A stretch of DNA of 64,000 nucleotides, taken from positions 558,001 to 622,000 of the forward strand of contig CAVZRJ010000001.1 of NCBI GenBank assembly GCA_963777665.1, in the 5' to 3' direction. Shown piece after piece: positions 46,717 to 55,930 of the stretch. A program made the position numbers and the translations under genes. The notes below the pieces were generated by a model, which had not been told where the DNA came from, searched no databases, and saw only the letters and a list, made by a program, of their open reading frames with translations. Position 1 is the stretch's first letter; each line of letters starts with the position of its first letter. The DNA comes from Bog-756 sp963777665 (GTDB taxonomy: Bacteria > Actinomycetota > Acidimicrobiia > Acidimicrobiales > RAAP-2).

Positions 46717-47896
46717 TCAGGGAACCACCATGCCCAGGAACGCGAGGGTGGCATATCCGGCCATCGTCGCCGCAGAGGCGGCCAGCACCGACCATTCGAC
46801 CCACCGCCGCCCGGTGAGGGTCGAGGCGACCACGACGAGGGGGAAGCCGCCGAGCGCGTACCGCTCGAACGAGTCGAGGTTCGAGGTGGTCAGCGACACG
46901 GCCAACACCGCCGCGGCGAAGAGGCCGTAGCTGAGGGGCAGCCTGCGGAGGGCGAGGACGAGCAGGACGCCACAGAGCAGCACCCAGGGGATGTGGAGGG
47001 CGCTCCCCAGGTGGTGGCCGTGCAGAAGGCTGTCCGCGTTGTGCCACATGGCGGAGAAGGGTGAGGCCAACGGTCCGCGGTGGCCGCCCTCCTCCTGGAC
47101 CCGGAACGGCAGGAGGACGTCCCCGAACCGGGCATCCACCCACGAGAGGTAGGCACCGGCTCCTGCGAGCGGGGCGATCAGCGCTGCGCCCCGCGGGAGC
47201 CGACCAGGCCCGGGCTTCGCACCCGCATCCGCTCGGTCGTCGCGCCCGGACCGGGACCGCCAGAGCTCGACTGCTATCGGCACCACCAGGAGCACACCAA
47301 GGGGCCGCAGCGCACCGGCGGCGAGCCCGGCACCTGCAGCCCACCACCAGCGCCCGGTCCGGGCACCGAGGAAGGCGACCACGGCACAGAGCAGCAGGGA
47401 GGCGTCGGCATACCCGAGCACGAGGGTGTAGGCCGAAGGCGCGAGGGCCAGCAGCCACACCGACCGGCGGGCGAGCGCCCGGTCGCCGAGATCGCGTCGG
47501 CACCAGGAGGAGCAACCCGGCCATCGCAAGGAGTGCGCTGAGGTTGGCGACCAGGACGAGCGCCGTCCCGATCCCCAGGCCTGGGACACGGCCGAGGCCG
47601 CCGGCGACCAGTGGATAGAGAGGGAAGAAGCGCAGGGACTGCATTCCGGCGGCGGCGTAGCCGTGGGAGGCGATCGCCCGGTACCACCCGGCGTCCCAGA
47701 CCAGCAGTCCCTGATGGACGCGTTGCAGGGCGCCGGGGTTGCGGGGGCGCACCGTACCGACCGTGACCCGGGCGAGGGCCAGGGAGCCGACCACGATGAC
47801 CCGCGCGACGATCCAGGCCGGCAGCACCTCGAGCACCGCCCGCCCCACGGCAAGAGGGCGGTCGTACCCGCCGGCATCCGGACCGGCGGGGACCAC
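46717..47896 (-). CDS. PIG-V-like mannosyltransferase (GT-C membrane protein); one-base frame break
   Basis: The first part from GTG 47896 has 'LLVWDAGWYRAIASHGYAAA' and 'GMQSLRFFPLYPLVAGGLGR', the PIG-V/GT-C catalytic loop and FFPLYP motif. Around 47500 the frame shifts; the second part reads 'RDLGDRALARRSVWLLALAP', 'SAYTLVLGYADASLLLCAVV' and further helices to the stop at 46717. Deleting one base gives a continuous 392-aa protein with about ten membrane segments. It would transfer mannose from a polyprenyl phosphate donor outside the membrane (family inference). It belongs to the glycan cluster. Confidence 0.78.
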
Positions 47897-48043
47897 CTCG
47901 ACGGACCCTCCGCCGAGAGTGCGGCTCCCCTCCGTCCCGTCGGGTGCTCCCGTCGCATCGGGTGCTCCCGCGCTGCTCCCGTCGCGCCGCCGGGCGCCGG
48001 GACGGTCACGCGGGGGCGTCCCATCCCGCGGTGGCCATGCCGA

Positions 48044-49840
48044 TCAGGATCCGGTCGGGCTCAAGCGGACCAGCCACATCGGCTGGTAGAAGGAGAGCGG
48101 AGTGCCCACGACGAGGCCGGTCGCCTGATAGTGCGGATCCGCCTGCAGGGTCTGCACGATTCCCTCGCACTTGACTCCGTAGGCCTGGTACTGCGGTGCC
48201 CAGACGATGAAGATCTGGCGGCCGGCGGCCACCGACTCGACATGCTGGGCGAAGGTGAGCGGGGACGCGGCCCGGACCGTCTTGGCGTAGTCCACCCAGT
48301 TCACGAACTCCGGGCCGGAGCCTCGGGGGAAGGTGATCTGGGTGTACCGACCGGGAGGCAACAGGCGGTTCACCGCCGGGCCCAGCTGGTCCGGGCAGTA
48401 GGCCACGACGTCGCCGGGCTTCCCGGTGAGGGCGATCGCCGCGGCCACCTGCGCAGCCTGGGTCCGGTTGGTGGTGACGGCGGGCACCGAGGCTGCGAGG
48501 CCAAGGACGACGGCAGCGACCAGGATGCCAACCCGAACCCGCCGATCCCGGAAGACGGTGAGCCCGAGGGAGACCAACAGGATCAGCGGTATGAAGACCA
48601 CCGACGCGTAGCGCGAGTCGAACGCGCTGGCGGTGACGAACCCCCCGATGACCGCGGCAGCCAGGGTCCCGACGGCGATCAGCGCCACCGGGCGGCCGAG
48701 CGGGCGGGTGCGAATGTCAAGCTCGACGTGGCGGCGATCGGTGGCCAACCCGAAGAGGCCGAGCCCGGCGAGGGCGAAGAAGAACAGGGCGAGTGCCCGC
48801 CCCTGGCTGGTGCTCCCCCCTGCGAACGAGGCCACCGCGTTGACCATTGCCGCGAAGGTGGCCGGTGTCGCCCAGGGGGTCCCGGTGTGGAGGGACTGGA
48901 AGATGAAGATCGGCAGCCAGGGCAGGAAGGCGAGGCTGCCAACCACCATCGCCACCACCGATGCGCGCGCGCCCGCCCGCCAGTCGGGTCGGCCGCGCCA
49001 GGCCTGCCACACGAGCCAGGCGAAGGTGGTGGCGAGCAGGTAGATCGACCAGTAGTGCGTGTAGAGGAGCAACGCGGACACCGAGCCGACGGCCATCAGG
49101 TTGCCGGCCCGGGGCCGGCGCAGCGAGCGGTCGAGCGCCAGGAAGCCGAGCACGGTCAGCAGAACGACCAGCGAGTACATCCGGGACTCGGTGTCGTATC
49201 GGATGGCGAACGGTGAGGTCGCCACCAGGAACATGGCGCCCCAGGCGGCGGTTCGACCCCCGATCCGCTTGCCCGCCAGCCAGGCCACGGGCACGGTGAG
49301 CACGCCGAAGACACCCGACAGCGATCGGACTGCGATATCCGAGGTGCCGAAGAGACCCATCCAGAAGTGGAGGAGGACGTAGTAGAGGGGCGGGGCCCCG
49401 TCCCGCTTGAGGAAGCCGGGCAGCTCGTGGAGGGGCAGGCGTGCGATGTTGACGGTGAGGGCCTCGTCCAGCCAGAGGTCCGAGACGGTCCAGAACCGGA
49501 GCACGAGGGCAGCGACCAGGGCGAGGACGGCCCCGATCCCGAGGCACATCCTGACGACGTGCCCGAACGGGGGTCCCTCGGGATCGGTGTCGGCGCCGAG
49601 GGGGACAGTCCCGGCAACCGGAACGGCGGGGGCTCCGGCGGTCGGCTCCGTCTGGTCAGTTCCGCCGTTCGGACTCTCCCTTCCGTCCTCCCCGGTCGTC
49701 CCCGGTGCTGGGGCCGGTTCAACCACTCCGGTGCCAGGAGCGCCCGCACGCGGCGGGCCTTCGGCCCCGGCGTCGACGACCGAGCCGGGTCCGGAGGGGG
49801 CTGCGTCCATGGCTGGCATGGTACCCAGCCATCCGGTCAC
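48044..49840 (-). CDS. PMT-type (GT39/PMT_2) membrane glycosyltransferase
   Basis: 598 aa from GTG 49840; an ATG at 49810 is an alternative. A Pro/Gly-rich N-terminus is followed by a first helix ('LGIGAVLALVAALVLRFWTV') and the catalytic acidic loop 'SDLWLDEALTVNIARLPLHE', then 'DGAPPLYYVLLHFWMGLFGT' and 'ATSPFAIRYDTESRMYSLVV', the PMT_2 pattern. About ten membrane helices and a C-terminal periplasmic domain ('YCPDQLGPAVNRLLPPGRYT'). It uses lipid-linked sugar donors. Divergent from the peptide-importer operon with about 100 bp between. Confidence 0.85.
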   Translation of the reverse strand: MTGWLGTMPAMDAAPSGPGSVVDAGAEGPPRAGAPGTGVVEPAPAPGTTGEDGRESPNGGTDQTEPTAGAPAVPVAGTVPLGADTDPEGPPFGHVVRMCLGIGAVLALVAALVLRFWTVSDLWLDEALTVNIARLPLHELPGFLKRDGAPPLYYVLLHFWMGLFGTSDIAVRSLSGVFGVLTVPVAWLAGKRIGGRTAAWGAMFLVATSPFAIRYDTESRMYSLVVLLTVLGFLALDRSLRRPRAGNLMAVGSVSALLLYTHYWSIYLLATTFAWLVWQAWRGRPDWRAGARASVVAMVVGSLAFLPWLPIFIFQSLHTGTPWATPATFAAMVNAVASFAGGSTSQGRALALFFFALAGLGLFGLATDRRHVELDIRTRPLGRPVALIAVGTLAAAVIGGFVTASAFDSRYASVVFIPLILLVSLGLTVFRDRRVRVGILVAAVVLGLAASVPAVTTNRTQAAQVAAAIALTGKPGDVVAYCPDQLGPAVNRLLPPGRYTQITFPRGSGPEFVNWVDYAKTVRAASPLTFAQHVESVAAGRQIFIVWAPQYQAYGVKCEGIVQTLQADPHYQATGLVVGTPLSFYQPMWLVRLSPTGS

Positions 49841-49942
49841 CGCGGGATCTCTCGAGAATCGATGTACCTCGGCCGCGGAGACGCACTAACGTGCGCCCAC
49901 GACAGGCCGTGCCTGTGGGAAAGTCGGGTCGGGGGAGATGCT

Positions 49943-51664
49943 GTGACGGGTGAAACTGCAGGCGATCGGCGAGTCCCGGTGACCAGGCAGGAGGAGATCA
50001 GCCGCCGCTCGTTCCTCTCCCGCGGGGCCGTGGCCGGCGGCGCGGTCGTCCTCGCCGGTGCGACCGGGAGCCTCTTGGCGGGCTGCTCCTCCTCCGGGAC
50101 GGGGGCCCCCGGCACCACCGCCCCGGGAACGAAAGTCGGCGTGGGTACCGGGAACCCGGTGCGAGGCGGCTCGCTCACCATCGGCATCCCGGCGGATATC
50201 GACGGCTTCTACCCCCCGAACAACCATTGGGACACCAACGGGTTCCTCTACGCCAACGCGATCTACGACCCCCTCATGTACATCGCCGCCGACGGCTCGA
50301 TCCAGCCCTACCTGGCCCAGTCCCTCACTCCAAACGCGACCTTCGACGTCTGGACCATGACCCTTCGTCCGGGCATCAAATTCAACGACGGGTCCGACCT
50401 GACCGCCGCGGTCGTCGTCGCCAACACCGACGCCCTGCGAGCCTCCGCGCTGACCGCTGTCCCGCTCGAGATCATTGCCAACGTCGAGGCCAGCGGCGAC
50501 CTCACGGTCGTCTTCACCCTCAGCGGTCCCGCGGCGCGGTTCTCGGCGGGGCTGGCCGACACCCAGGCCGCCTACCCGGTCGGTCAGGCCATGATCGACG
50601 AGGCGAAGGCCGGGAACAAGACGCCCACCCCGGTCGGCACAGGGCCGTTCGTGTACGCCAGCTGGCAGCCCAACGACCACTTCACCGCCACCCGCAACCC
50701 GCACTACTGGCGTGCCGGGCTCCCCTATCTCGACCAGATCACCTTCAAGCCGATTCCGGACACGGTCCAGCGCGAAGCGACGCTCATGACCGGTGGGGTC
50801 GACATGCTCATCTCGACCGACCCGGGCACCATCAAGCGCTTCTCGGGACGGACCGACTACCAGCTGGTCGACACGCGGACCGGAGTCGTCGGAGAGCCCA
50901 CGCTCGGCTTCATCCTGCTCAACACCGCGGTCTCACCGCTCGACGACCTGCGGGTGCGCCAGGCGCTGACCAAGGCAACCGATCAGGCCCAGGTCCAGGC
51001 CATCTTCGACTTCGGCTACGGCCGGCCGGTCAACGGACTGTTCCTCCCCGGATCGGAGTACTACAGCGCGACCGGCTTCCCGTCCTACGACCTGGCCGGT
51101 GCCAAGGCGCTGGTCAATGCCTACAAGGCCGAGCACGGCACCCCCACCGTCGAGCTCCAGACGGCCACCGATCCGCTTCTCGCCAAGATCGTCCAGGTCA
51201 TCCAGCAGATGTGGACGCAGGCCGGCTTCCACGTCACCATCGCCAGCCTGCAGCAGGCGGTGCTCATCGACAACTTCATCTTCGGCCTCTACCAGGCCGC
51301 GACCAGCTACCAGTTCGGCACCGTCGATCCCGACCTCAACTACTGGTGGTTCAGCTCGAAGACCGCAGGGCCGGTCGGATCGGTCGCCCTCAACTTCCCC
51401 CGCAACCGCGACCCCCTGATCGATGCCGCGATCGCCACCGGGCGGGCCAGCAGCGACGCGTCGGTCCGGATCGCCGCCTACCGGACGCTCAACACCCGCC
51501 TGGCCCAGGACCTCCCCTACATCTGGCTCAGCCAGTACTTCTTCAGCGAGGTCGCCGCCACCCGGGTCCAGAACTTCAACAACCTGGTGCTGCCCAACGG
51601 CATGCCCGGCTACTCGTTCAACGAGGGCCAGCTCTTCGCGACCGAGATCTGGCTGGCCGGGTAG
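49943..51664 (+). CDS. Oligopeptide/dipeptide ABC transporter substrate-binding lipoprotein
   Basis: 573 aa from GTG 49943, with GGGGGAG eight bases upstream. A Tat-type signal ('ISRRSFLSRGAVAGGAVVLA') ends in lipobox LLAGC, so it is exported folded and lipid-anchored. Family-5 binding fold: 'GGSLTIGIPADIDGFYPPNN', 'IQPYLAQSLTPN', 'TATRNPHYWRAGLPYLDQIT' and 'DDLRVRQALTKATDQAQVQA'. First gene of a five-gene importer operon; the permease start is 27 bp downstream. Peptides are the likely ligands, but other solutes are handled by relatives. Confidence 0.92.
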   Translation: MTGETAGDRRVPVTRQEEISRRSFLSRGAVAGGAVVLAGATGSLLAGCSSSGTGAPGTTAPGTKVGVGTGNPVRGGSLTIGIPADIDGFYPPNNHWDTNGFLYANAIYDPLMYIAADGSIQPYLAQSLTPNATFDVWTMTLRPGIKFNDGSDLTAAVVVANTDALRASALTAVPLEIIANVEASGDLTVVFTLSGPAARFSAGLADTQAAYPVGQAMIDEAKAGNKTPTPVGTGPFVYASWQPNDHFTATRNPHYWRAGLPYLDQITFKPIPDTVQREATLMTGGVDMLISTDPGTIKRFSGRTDYQLVDTRTGVVGEPTLGFILLNTAVSPLDDLRVRQALTKATDQAQVQAIFDFGYGRPVNGLFLPGSEYYSATGFPSYDLAGAKALVNAYKAEHGTPTVELQTATDPLLAKIVQVIQQMWTQAGFHVTIASLQQAVLIDNFIFGLYQAATSYQFGTVDPDLNYWWFSSKTAGPVGSVALNFPRNRDPLIDAAIATGRASSDASVRIAAYRTLNTRLAQDLPYIWLSQYFFSEVAATRVQNFNNLVLPNGMPGYSFNEGQLFATEIWLAG

Positions 51665-51691
51665 CGACGCAGGTCAGAGGTACACGCAGCG

Positions 51692-52636
51692 ATGACCAAG
51701 TACCTCATCAGACGATCGATCCAACTGGTAGTGGTCGCGTTCGTCATCTCGGTCCTGGCCTTCCTCCTGATCCACCTGCTGCCGGGCGACCCGACGGTCA
51801 CCATCCTCGGGGTCAACGACACGCCCCACAACCGGGCGCTGCTCCTTCAGCAGCTCGGCCTCGACAAGCCCCTCTGGCAGCAGTACACGACCTGGCTCGG
51901 CGCGGTGTTCCACGGCAACCTCGGGCAGTCGTACCTCGATCACGAGTCGGTGACCCACATCGTGGCCACGGGCGCCCCGATCGACATCGAGCTCATCGTG
52001 ATCTCGCAGGTCATCGCTTTCGCGGTGGCCATCCCGCTCGCGCTGATCACCTCGCGTCGACCGAACCGCCCGTTCGACAACGTCACCACCACCGGGACCT
52101 TCGGACTCCTCGCCCTCCCCCCGTTCGTCCTCGCCCCGGCGCTCGTGGCCATCTTCGCGGTGGGTCTGCACTGGTTCCCGGCCACCGGCTACGTGCCACT
52201 CACCCAGGACCCGGCCGCCAACTTCCACGACATGATCCTCCCGTCGCTGTGCATCACGGCCGGGTCGATCGCGATCTACTACCGGCTGCTGCGGTCGGAC
52301 CTCATCAGCACCCTTCAGGAGGACTTCATCACCATGGCCCGGTCGAAGGGCCTCTCGAGCTCGCGCATCATGTGGCGCCACGCCTTCCGCCCGTCGACCT
52401 TCTCGCTCCTGGCCGCGGCAGGGGTCAACATCGGTGCCCTCATCGCCGGCACATTCATCGTCGAGTACCTGTTCGCCCTCAGCGGTCTCGGCTTCGCGCT
52501 CGTCCAGGCGGTCAACCAACGCGACTACCTGGTCGTCCAGGGCATCTCGCTGGTCGTGGCCATCGCGTACGTGTTCGTGCAATTCATCGTCGACTTCCTC
52601 TTCACCGTCGTCGACCCGAGAGTCGTGCGGGAGTGA
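51692..52636 (+). CDS. ABC importer permease, DppB/OppB type
   Basis: 314 aa with six membrane helices. Starts 'MTKYLIRRSIQLVVVAFVIS' like DppB/OppB, with 'LIHLLPGDPTVTILG' after the first helix and the EAA loop 'DFITMARSKGLSSSRIMWRH' that contacts the ATPase. Three bases before the second permease gene. Confidence 0.93.
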   Translation: MTKYLIRRSIQLVVVAFVISVLAFLLIHLLPGDPTVTILGVNDTPHNRALLLQQLGLDKPLWQQYTTWLGAVFHGNLGQSYLDHESVTHIVATGAPIDIELIVISQVIAFAVAIPLALITSRRPNRPFDNVTTTGTFGLLALPPFVLAPALVAIFAVGLHWFPATGYVPLTQDPAANFHDMILPSLCITAGSIAIYYRLLRSDLISTLQEDFITMARSKGLSSSRIMWRHAFRPSTFSLLAAAGVNIGALIAGTFIVEYLFALSGLGFALVQAVNQRDYLVVQGISLVVAIAYVFVQFIVDFLFTVVDPRVVRE

Positions 52637-52639
52637 CCG

Positions 52640-53599
52640 ATGCCTGACGACCGCGAGCTCCGGTCCACCCACGCGTCCGCGCAGCTGCTGACCAACCGCT
52701 TCCCCGGGCAGGCGGCGGCGGACGAGGTGGTGGTCTCCCGCCAGGCCGAGACGCTCGAGTCCGACGACATCCTGCTCAGGAAACCGATGGGGTTCCTGTT
52801 CTGGCTGGCCATCGGGTGGGTGGGCCTCGTGGTGCTGGCCGCCATCCTGGCCAATGTGCTGCCGCTCCAGAATCCGGACTTCCAGACCTACACAGTCCTC
52901 AACCAGGGGCCGAGCATCCACCACCTGTTGGGCACGGACGACCTGGGCCGAGACCTGCTGTCCCGGCTCGTGTTCGGCGCGCGGGTCTCCCTCATCGTCG
53001 GGTTCGCCTCGGTGGCCATCGGGATGCTGGTGGGCGGGACCGCCGGGCTCATCTCGGGGTACAAGGGGGGCAACCTCGATGTGAGCCTCAACGCGGTGTC
53101 CTTCATCATCCTGGCCTATCCCGCGATCGTGGCGGTCATCGCGATCGTGGCCTTCTGGGGGCAGTCCCTGTTCAAGATCACCATCATCCTCGGGGTGGGC
53201 ACGATCCCGCTCATGTTCCGGGTCGTACGGGCATCGAGTCTGTCGTTCGCCAACAGGGACTTCGTCGTCGCCGCCAAGACCATGGGCGCGACCACGCCCC
53301 GGATCCTCTTCCGCGAGATCCTGCCGAACGTGGTGCCGGTGGCGGTCACCTTCGGGCTCATCACCGTGGCAGGCGTGATCGTCATCGAGGGGTCCCTCGC
53401 CTTCCTCGGGCTCTCGGTCGCCCTCCCCACGCCGTCATGGGGGAACCTGATCTCCGCAGGCTCGGAGAACGGCAACCTGAGCGCGAATCCGTACATCATG
53501 CTGTGGCCGGCCCTCTCGATGTTCCTGCTGCTGCTCTCGATCAACCTGATCGGCGACCGCCTGCGCCAGCGGTTCGACATCCGCGAGGGCCTGCTGTGA
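52640..53599 (+). CDS. ABC importer permease, DppC/OppC type
   Basis: 319 aa. A cytoplasmic N-terminus of about 45 residues, then six helices. DppC hallmarks: 'HLLGTDDLGRDLLSRLVFGA', 'GTAGLISGYKGGNLDVSLNA' and EAA loop 'FVVAAKTMGATTPRILFREI'. Its TGA overlaps the GTG of the first ATPase gene (GTGA). Confidence 0.93.
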   Translation: MPDDRELRSTHASAQLLTNRFPGQAAADEVVVSRQAETLESDDILLRKPMGFLFWLAIGWVGLVVLAAILANVLPLQNPDFQTYTVLNQGPSIHHLLGTDDLGRDLLSRLVFGARVSLIVGFASVAIGMLVGGTAGLISGYKGGNLDVSLNAVSFIILAYPAIVAVIAIVAFWGQSLFKITIILGVGTIPLMFRVVRASSLSFANRDFVVAAKTMGATTPRILFREILPNVVPVAVTFGLITVAGVIVIEGSLAFLGLSVALPTPSWGNLISAGSENGNLSANPYIMLWPALSMFLLLLSINLIGDRLRQRFDIREGLL

Positions 53600-54768
53600 T
53601 CGGCCTGCGCCGCGGCGCGCACGGCGCCGAACCGCTCGCGTTCCGCGACGTGGGGGAACCGACCGATCCGCTCCTGGTCGTCGAGGACCTCCACACCGCG
53701 TTCCGCACCGGGACAGGCACGGTCCGGGCGGTCGACGGGGTCTCCTTCGAGGTCGACTCGGGCAAGACGTTGGGGATCGTCGGCGAATCGGGGTCGGGCA
53801 AGACCGTGCTCTCCCGGTCGATCATGGGTCTGCTCCCGCCACGCGACGTCATCCGGAGCGGCACGGTCCACTTCGCCGGGCACGAGCTCACCACCATGGG
53901 CCCGGCCGAGCTCCGGCAGGTGTGGGGTGCCGAGCTCAGCATGATCTTCCAGGATCCGATGACCGCGCTCAACCCGGTCAAGCGGGTCGGCGCGCAGATC
54001 ACCGAATCGCTTCTCCTCCATCTGGACATGGACAAGAAAGAGGCCCGGGCCACCGCGGTCGAGCTCCTGCGATCGGTCGGGATCCCCTCGCCAGAGGAAC
54101 GTGTCCGCTGGTACCCCTTCCAGCTGTCGGGCGGCATGCGCCAGCGGGTGATGATCGCCATCGCGCTGGCCTGCGCCCCGCGCCTGGTCCTGGCCGACGA
54201 GCCCACCACCGGGTTGGACGTGACGGTGCAAGCCCAGATCCTCGACCTGCTCGCCAGCCTGCAGCGTGAGCGCCACATGGCAGTGATCCTGGTGACCCAC
54301 GACCTCGGGGTCGTCGCAAACCGGGCCGACGACATCATCGTCATGTACGCCGGGCAGATCGTCGAGCGGGCACCGACCCGCACCTTGTTTGCCGATACCC
54401 GCATGCCCTACACGCGGGCGCTGATGGACTCGATCCCGAGGCTGGCCCAGCCGAGCGGCGCCCGGCTGACCGCCATCGCCGGGCGACCTCCCGACCTCAT
54501 CCACCCCCCCGAGGGCTGCCGCTTCGCGCCGCGGTGCCCCTACGCCCGGGACAAGTGCCGAGAGTCGGCGCCGCCGCTCCGCACGGCCGGCTCACCCGAC
54601 CACCTGTTCGCCTGCTGGTTCCCGCTGCTCAACGGGATCTCCTCCGCTCCGCCGGAGGCGGATGCCGCGGTCGCCCCCACTACGGATACCAACGGGGACG
54701 GGTCCCAGGCGGTCCCCACCACGACCGCGTACCCCTCCTCGGGCCCCGACGGGGAGATCGGCGGGTGA
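53596..54768 (+). CDS. ABC importer ATPase, DppD/OppD type
   Basis: 390 aa from GTG 53596. Walker A 'LGIVGESGSGKTVLSRSIMG', Q-loop 'IFQDPMTALNP', signature 'PFQLSGGMRQRVMIAIALAC', Walker B 'RLVLADEPTTGLD', H-loop 'LVTHDLGVVA'. The C-terminal oligo-HPY region has the Cys-rich 'GCRFAPRCPYARDKCRESAP', which may hold an iron-sulfur site. A 45-residue Thr/Pro-rich tail follows. Coupled to the next ATPase by GTGA. Confidence 0.94.
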   Translation: MIGLRRGAHGAEPLAFRDVGEPTDPLLVVEDLHTAFRTGTGTVRAVDGVSFEVDSGKTLGIVGESGSGKTVLSRSIMGLLPPRDVIRSGTVHFAGHELTTMGPAELRQVWGAELSMIFQDPMTALNPVKRVGAQITESLLLHLDMDKKEARATAVELLRSVGIPSPEERVRWYPFQLSGGMRQRVMIAIALACAPRLVLADEPTTGLDVTVQAQILDLLASLQRERHMAVILVTHDLGVVANRADDIIVMYAGQIVERAPTRTLFADTRMPYTRALMDSIPRLAQPSGARLTAIAGRPPDLIHPPEGCRFAPRCPYARDKCRESAPPLRTAGSPDHLFACWFPLLNGISSAPPEADAAVAPTTDTNGDGSQAVPTTTAYPSSGPDGEIGG

Positions 54769-55811
54769 CCGTCGATACCGTCGACACGCTAGCTGACGGC
54801 GCCCAGGTCGTCCTCGACGTCACCGACCTCGTCGTGGAGTTCCGGAGCGGGCGCCAGCGGGTCCAGGCCGTCTCGGGCGTCAGCTTCCAGGTGCGGAAGG
54901 GCGAGACCCTGGGCCTGGTCGGCGAGTCCGGTTGCGGCAAGTCCACCACCGGTCGGACCCTGGTCCAGGTTCAGCGTCCGACCTCGGGGAGCGTCAGCTA
55001 TCTCGGACAGGACCTCGGCCGGCTCTCAGGGCGCGAGCTCCGACGGGTGCGGACCAAGATCCAGATGATCTTCCAGGACCCGATCTCGTCGCTCAATCCG
55101 CGCCGGCGGGTCAAGGACATCGTGGCCGAGCCGCTGGTCATCTGGAAGCGGGGCACGCGGGCAGAGCGCGAGGACAAGGTGCGGGAGATGCTCCAGGAGG
55201 TCGGCATCGACCCCCAGACTGCGGGCGACCGCCGCCCCCAGGAGTTCTCGGGTGGTCAGTGCCAGCGGATCAGCATCGCCCGCGCCCTGATGGCCGAGCC
55301 CGACCTGCTCATCTGCGACGAGCCGGTCTCCGCCCTCGACGTGTCGGTGCAGGCCCAGATCCTCAATCTCCTCGCTGACCTCAAGCACGAGTTCGGCCTC
55401 ACCATGGTCTTCATCGCGCACGACCTGGCGGTCGTCAAGAACGTCAGCGACCGGGTGGCCGTGATGTACCTGGGCAAGCTCGTCGAGGTGGCCGGCTCCG
55501 ACGACCTCTACCGGTCGGCTGCCCACCCGTACACGGAGGCCCTGCTCACCTCGATCCCCGAGCCGGAGCCGGACCGTGCCTCCGATCACCGTCCCCTGAG
55601 CGGCGAGCTCCCGTCGCCCCTCAACCCGCCCTCGGGCTGCCGCTTCCGGACACGCTGCCCGTACGCCCAGGAGCGCTGCGCGTCAGAGGAGCCGCTCCTC
55701 CGCGAGATCGCACCGGGTCACCAGGTGGCGTGCCACTTCCCGCTCGCCGGGCCGAGCATGCCGGAATCCGCTGCTCCCGTTTCCAGCGAGGTCACCACGG
55801 GCTCCGGATGA
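54765..55811 (+). CDS. ABC importer ATPase, DppF/OppF type
   Basis: 348 aa from GTG 54765. Walker A 'LGLVGESGCGKSTTGRTLVQ', 'MIFQDPISSLNPRRRVKDIV', signature 'PQEFSGGQCQRISIARALMA' (Cys where Arg/Met is usual), Walker B 'LLICDEPVSALDVSVQ', H-loop 'FIAHDLAVVK', and the C-terminal oligo-HPY 'GCRFRTRCPYAQERCASEEP'. Pairs with the preceding ATPase. Last gene of the importer operon, convergent with rpsA. Confidence 0.94.
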   Translation: MTVDTVDTLADGAQVVLDVTDLVVEFRSGRQRVQAVSGVSFQVRKGETLGLVGESGCGKSTTGRTLVQVQRPTSGSVSYLGQDLGRLSGRELRRVRTKIQMIFQDPISSLNPRRRVKDIVAEPLVIWKRGTRAEREDKVREMLQEVGIDPQTAGDRRPQEFSGGQCQRISIARALMAEPDLLICDEPVSALDVSVQAQILNLLADLKHEFGLTMVFIAHDLAVVKNVSDRVAVMYLGKLVEVAGSDDLYRSAAHPYTEALLTSIPEPEPDRASDHRPLSGELPSPLNPPSGCRFRTRCPYAQERCASEEPLLREIAPGHQVACHFPLAGPSMPESAAPVSSEVTTGSG

Positions 55812-55813
55812 TC

Positions 55814-55846
55814 CGCCGCGCCGTCTGCTGAGTCTCCGGCGCGGCG
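55814..55846. terminator. Convergent terminator hairpin between the importer operon and rpsA
   Basis: CGCCGCGCCG (55814-55823) pairs perfectly with CGGCGCGGCG (55837-55846), a 10-bp GC stem with a 13-base loop, starting three bases after the dppF-type stop. No U-tract. It lies about 85 bp beyond the rpsA stop on the other strand. Confidence 0.65.
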
Positions 55847-55930
55847 CGAGCGCACGCGGCGCCACGACCCAGGGTCGGGCAGTCAGATGCCCGGCGTCAC
55901 GGAGGGCGCGGGACACGGACCAGTCGATGC

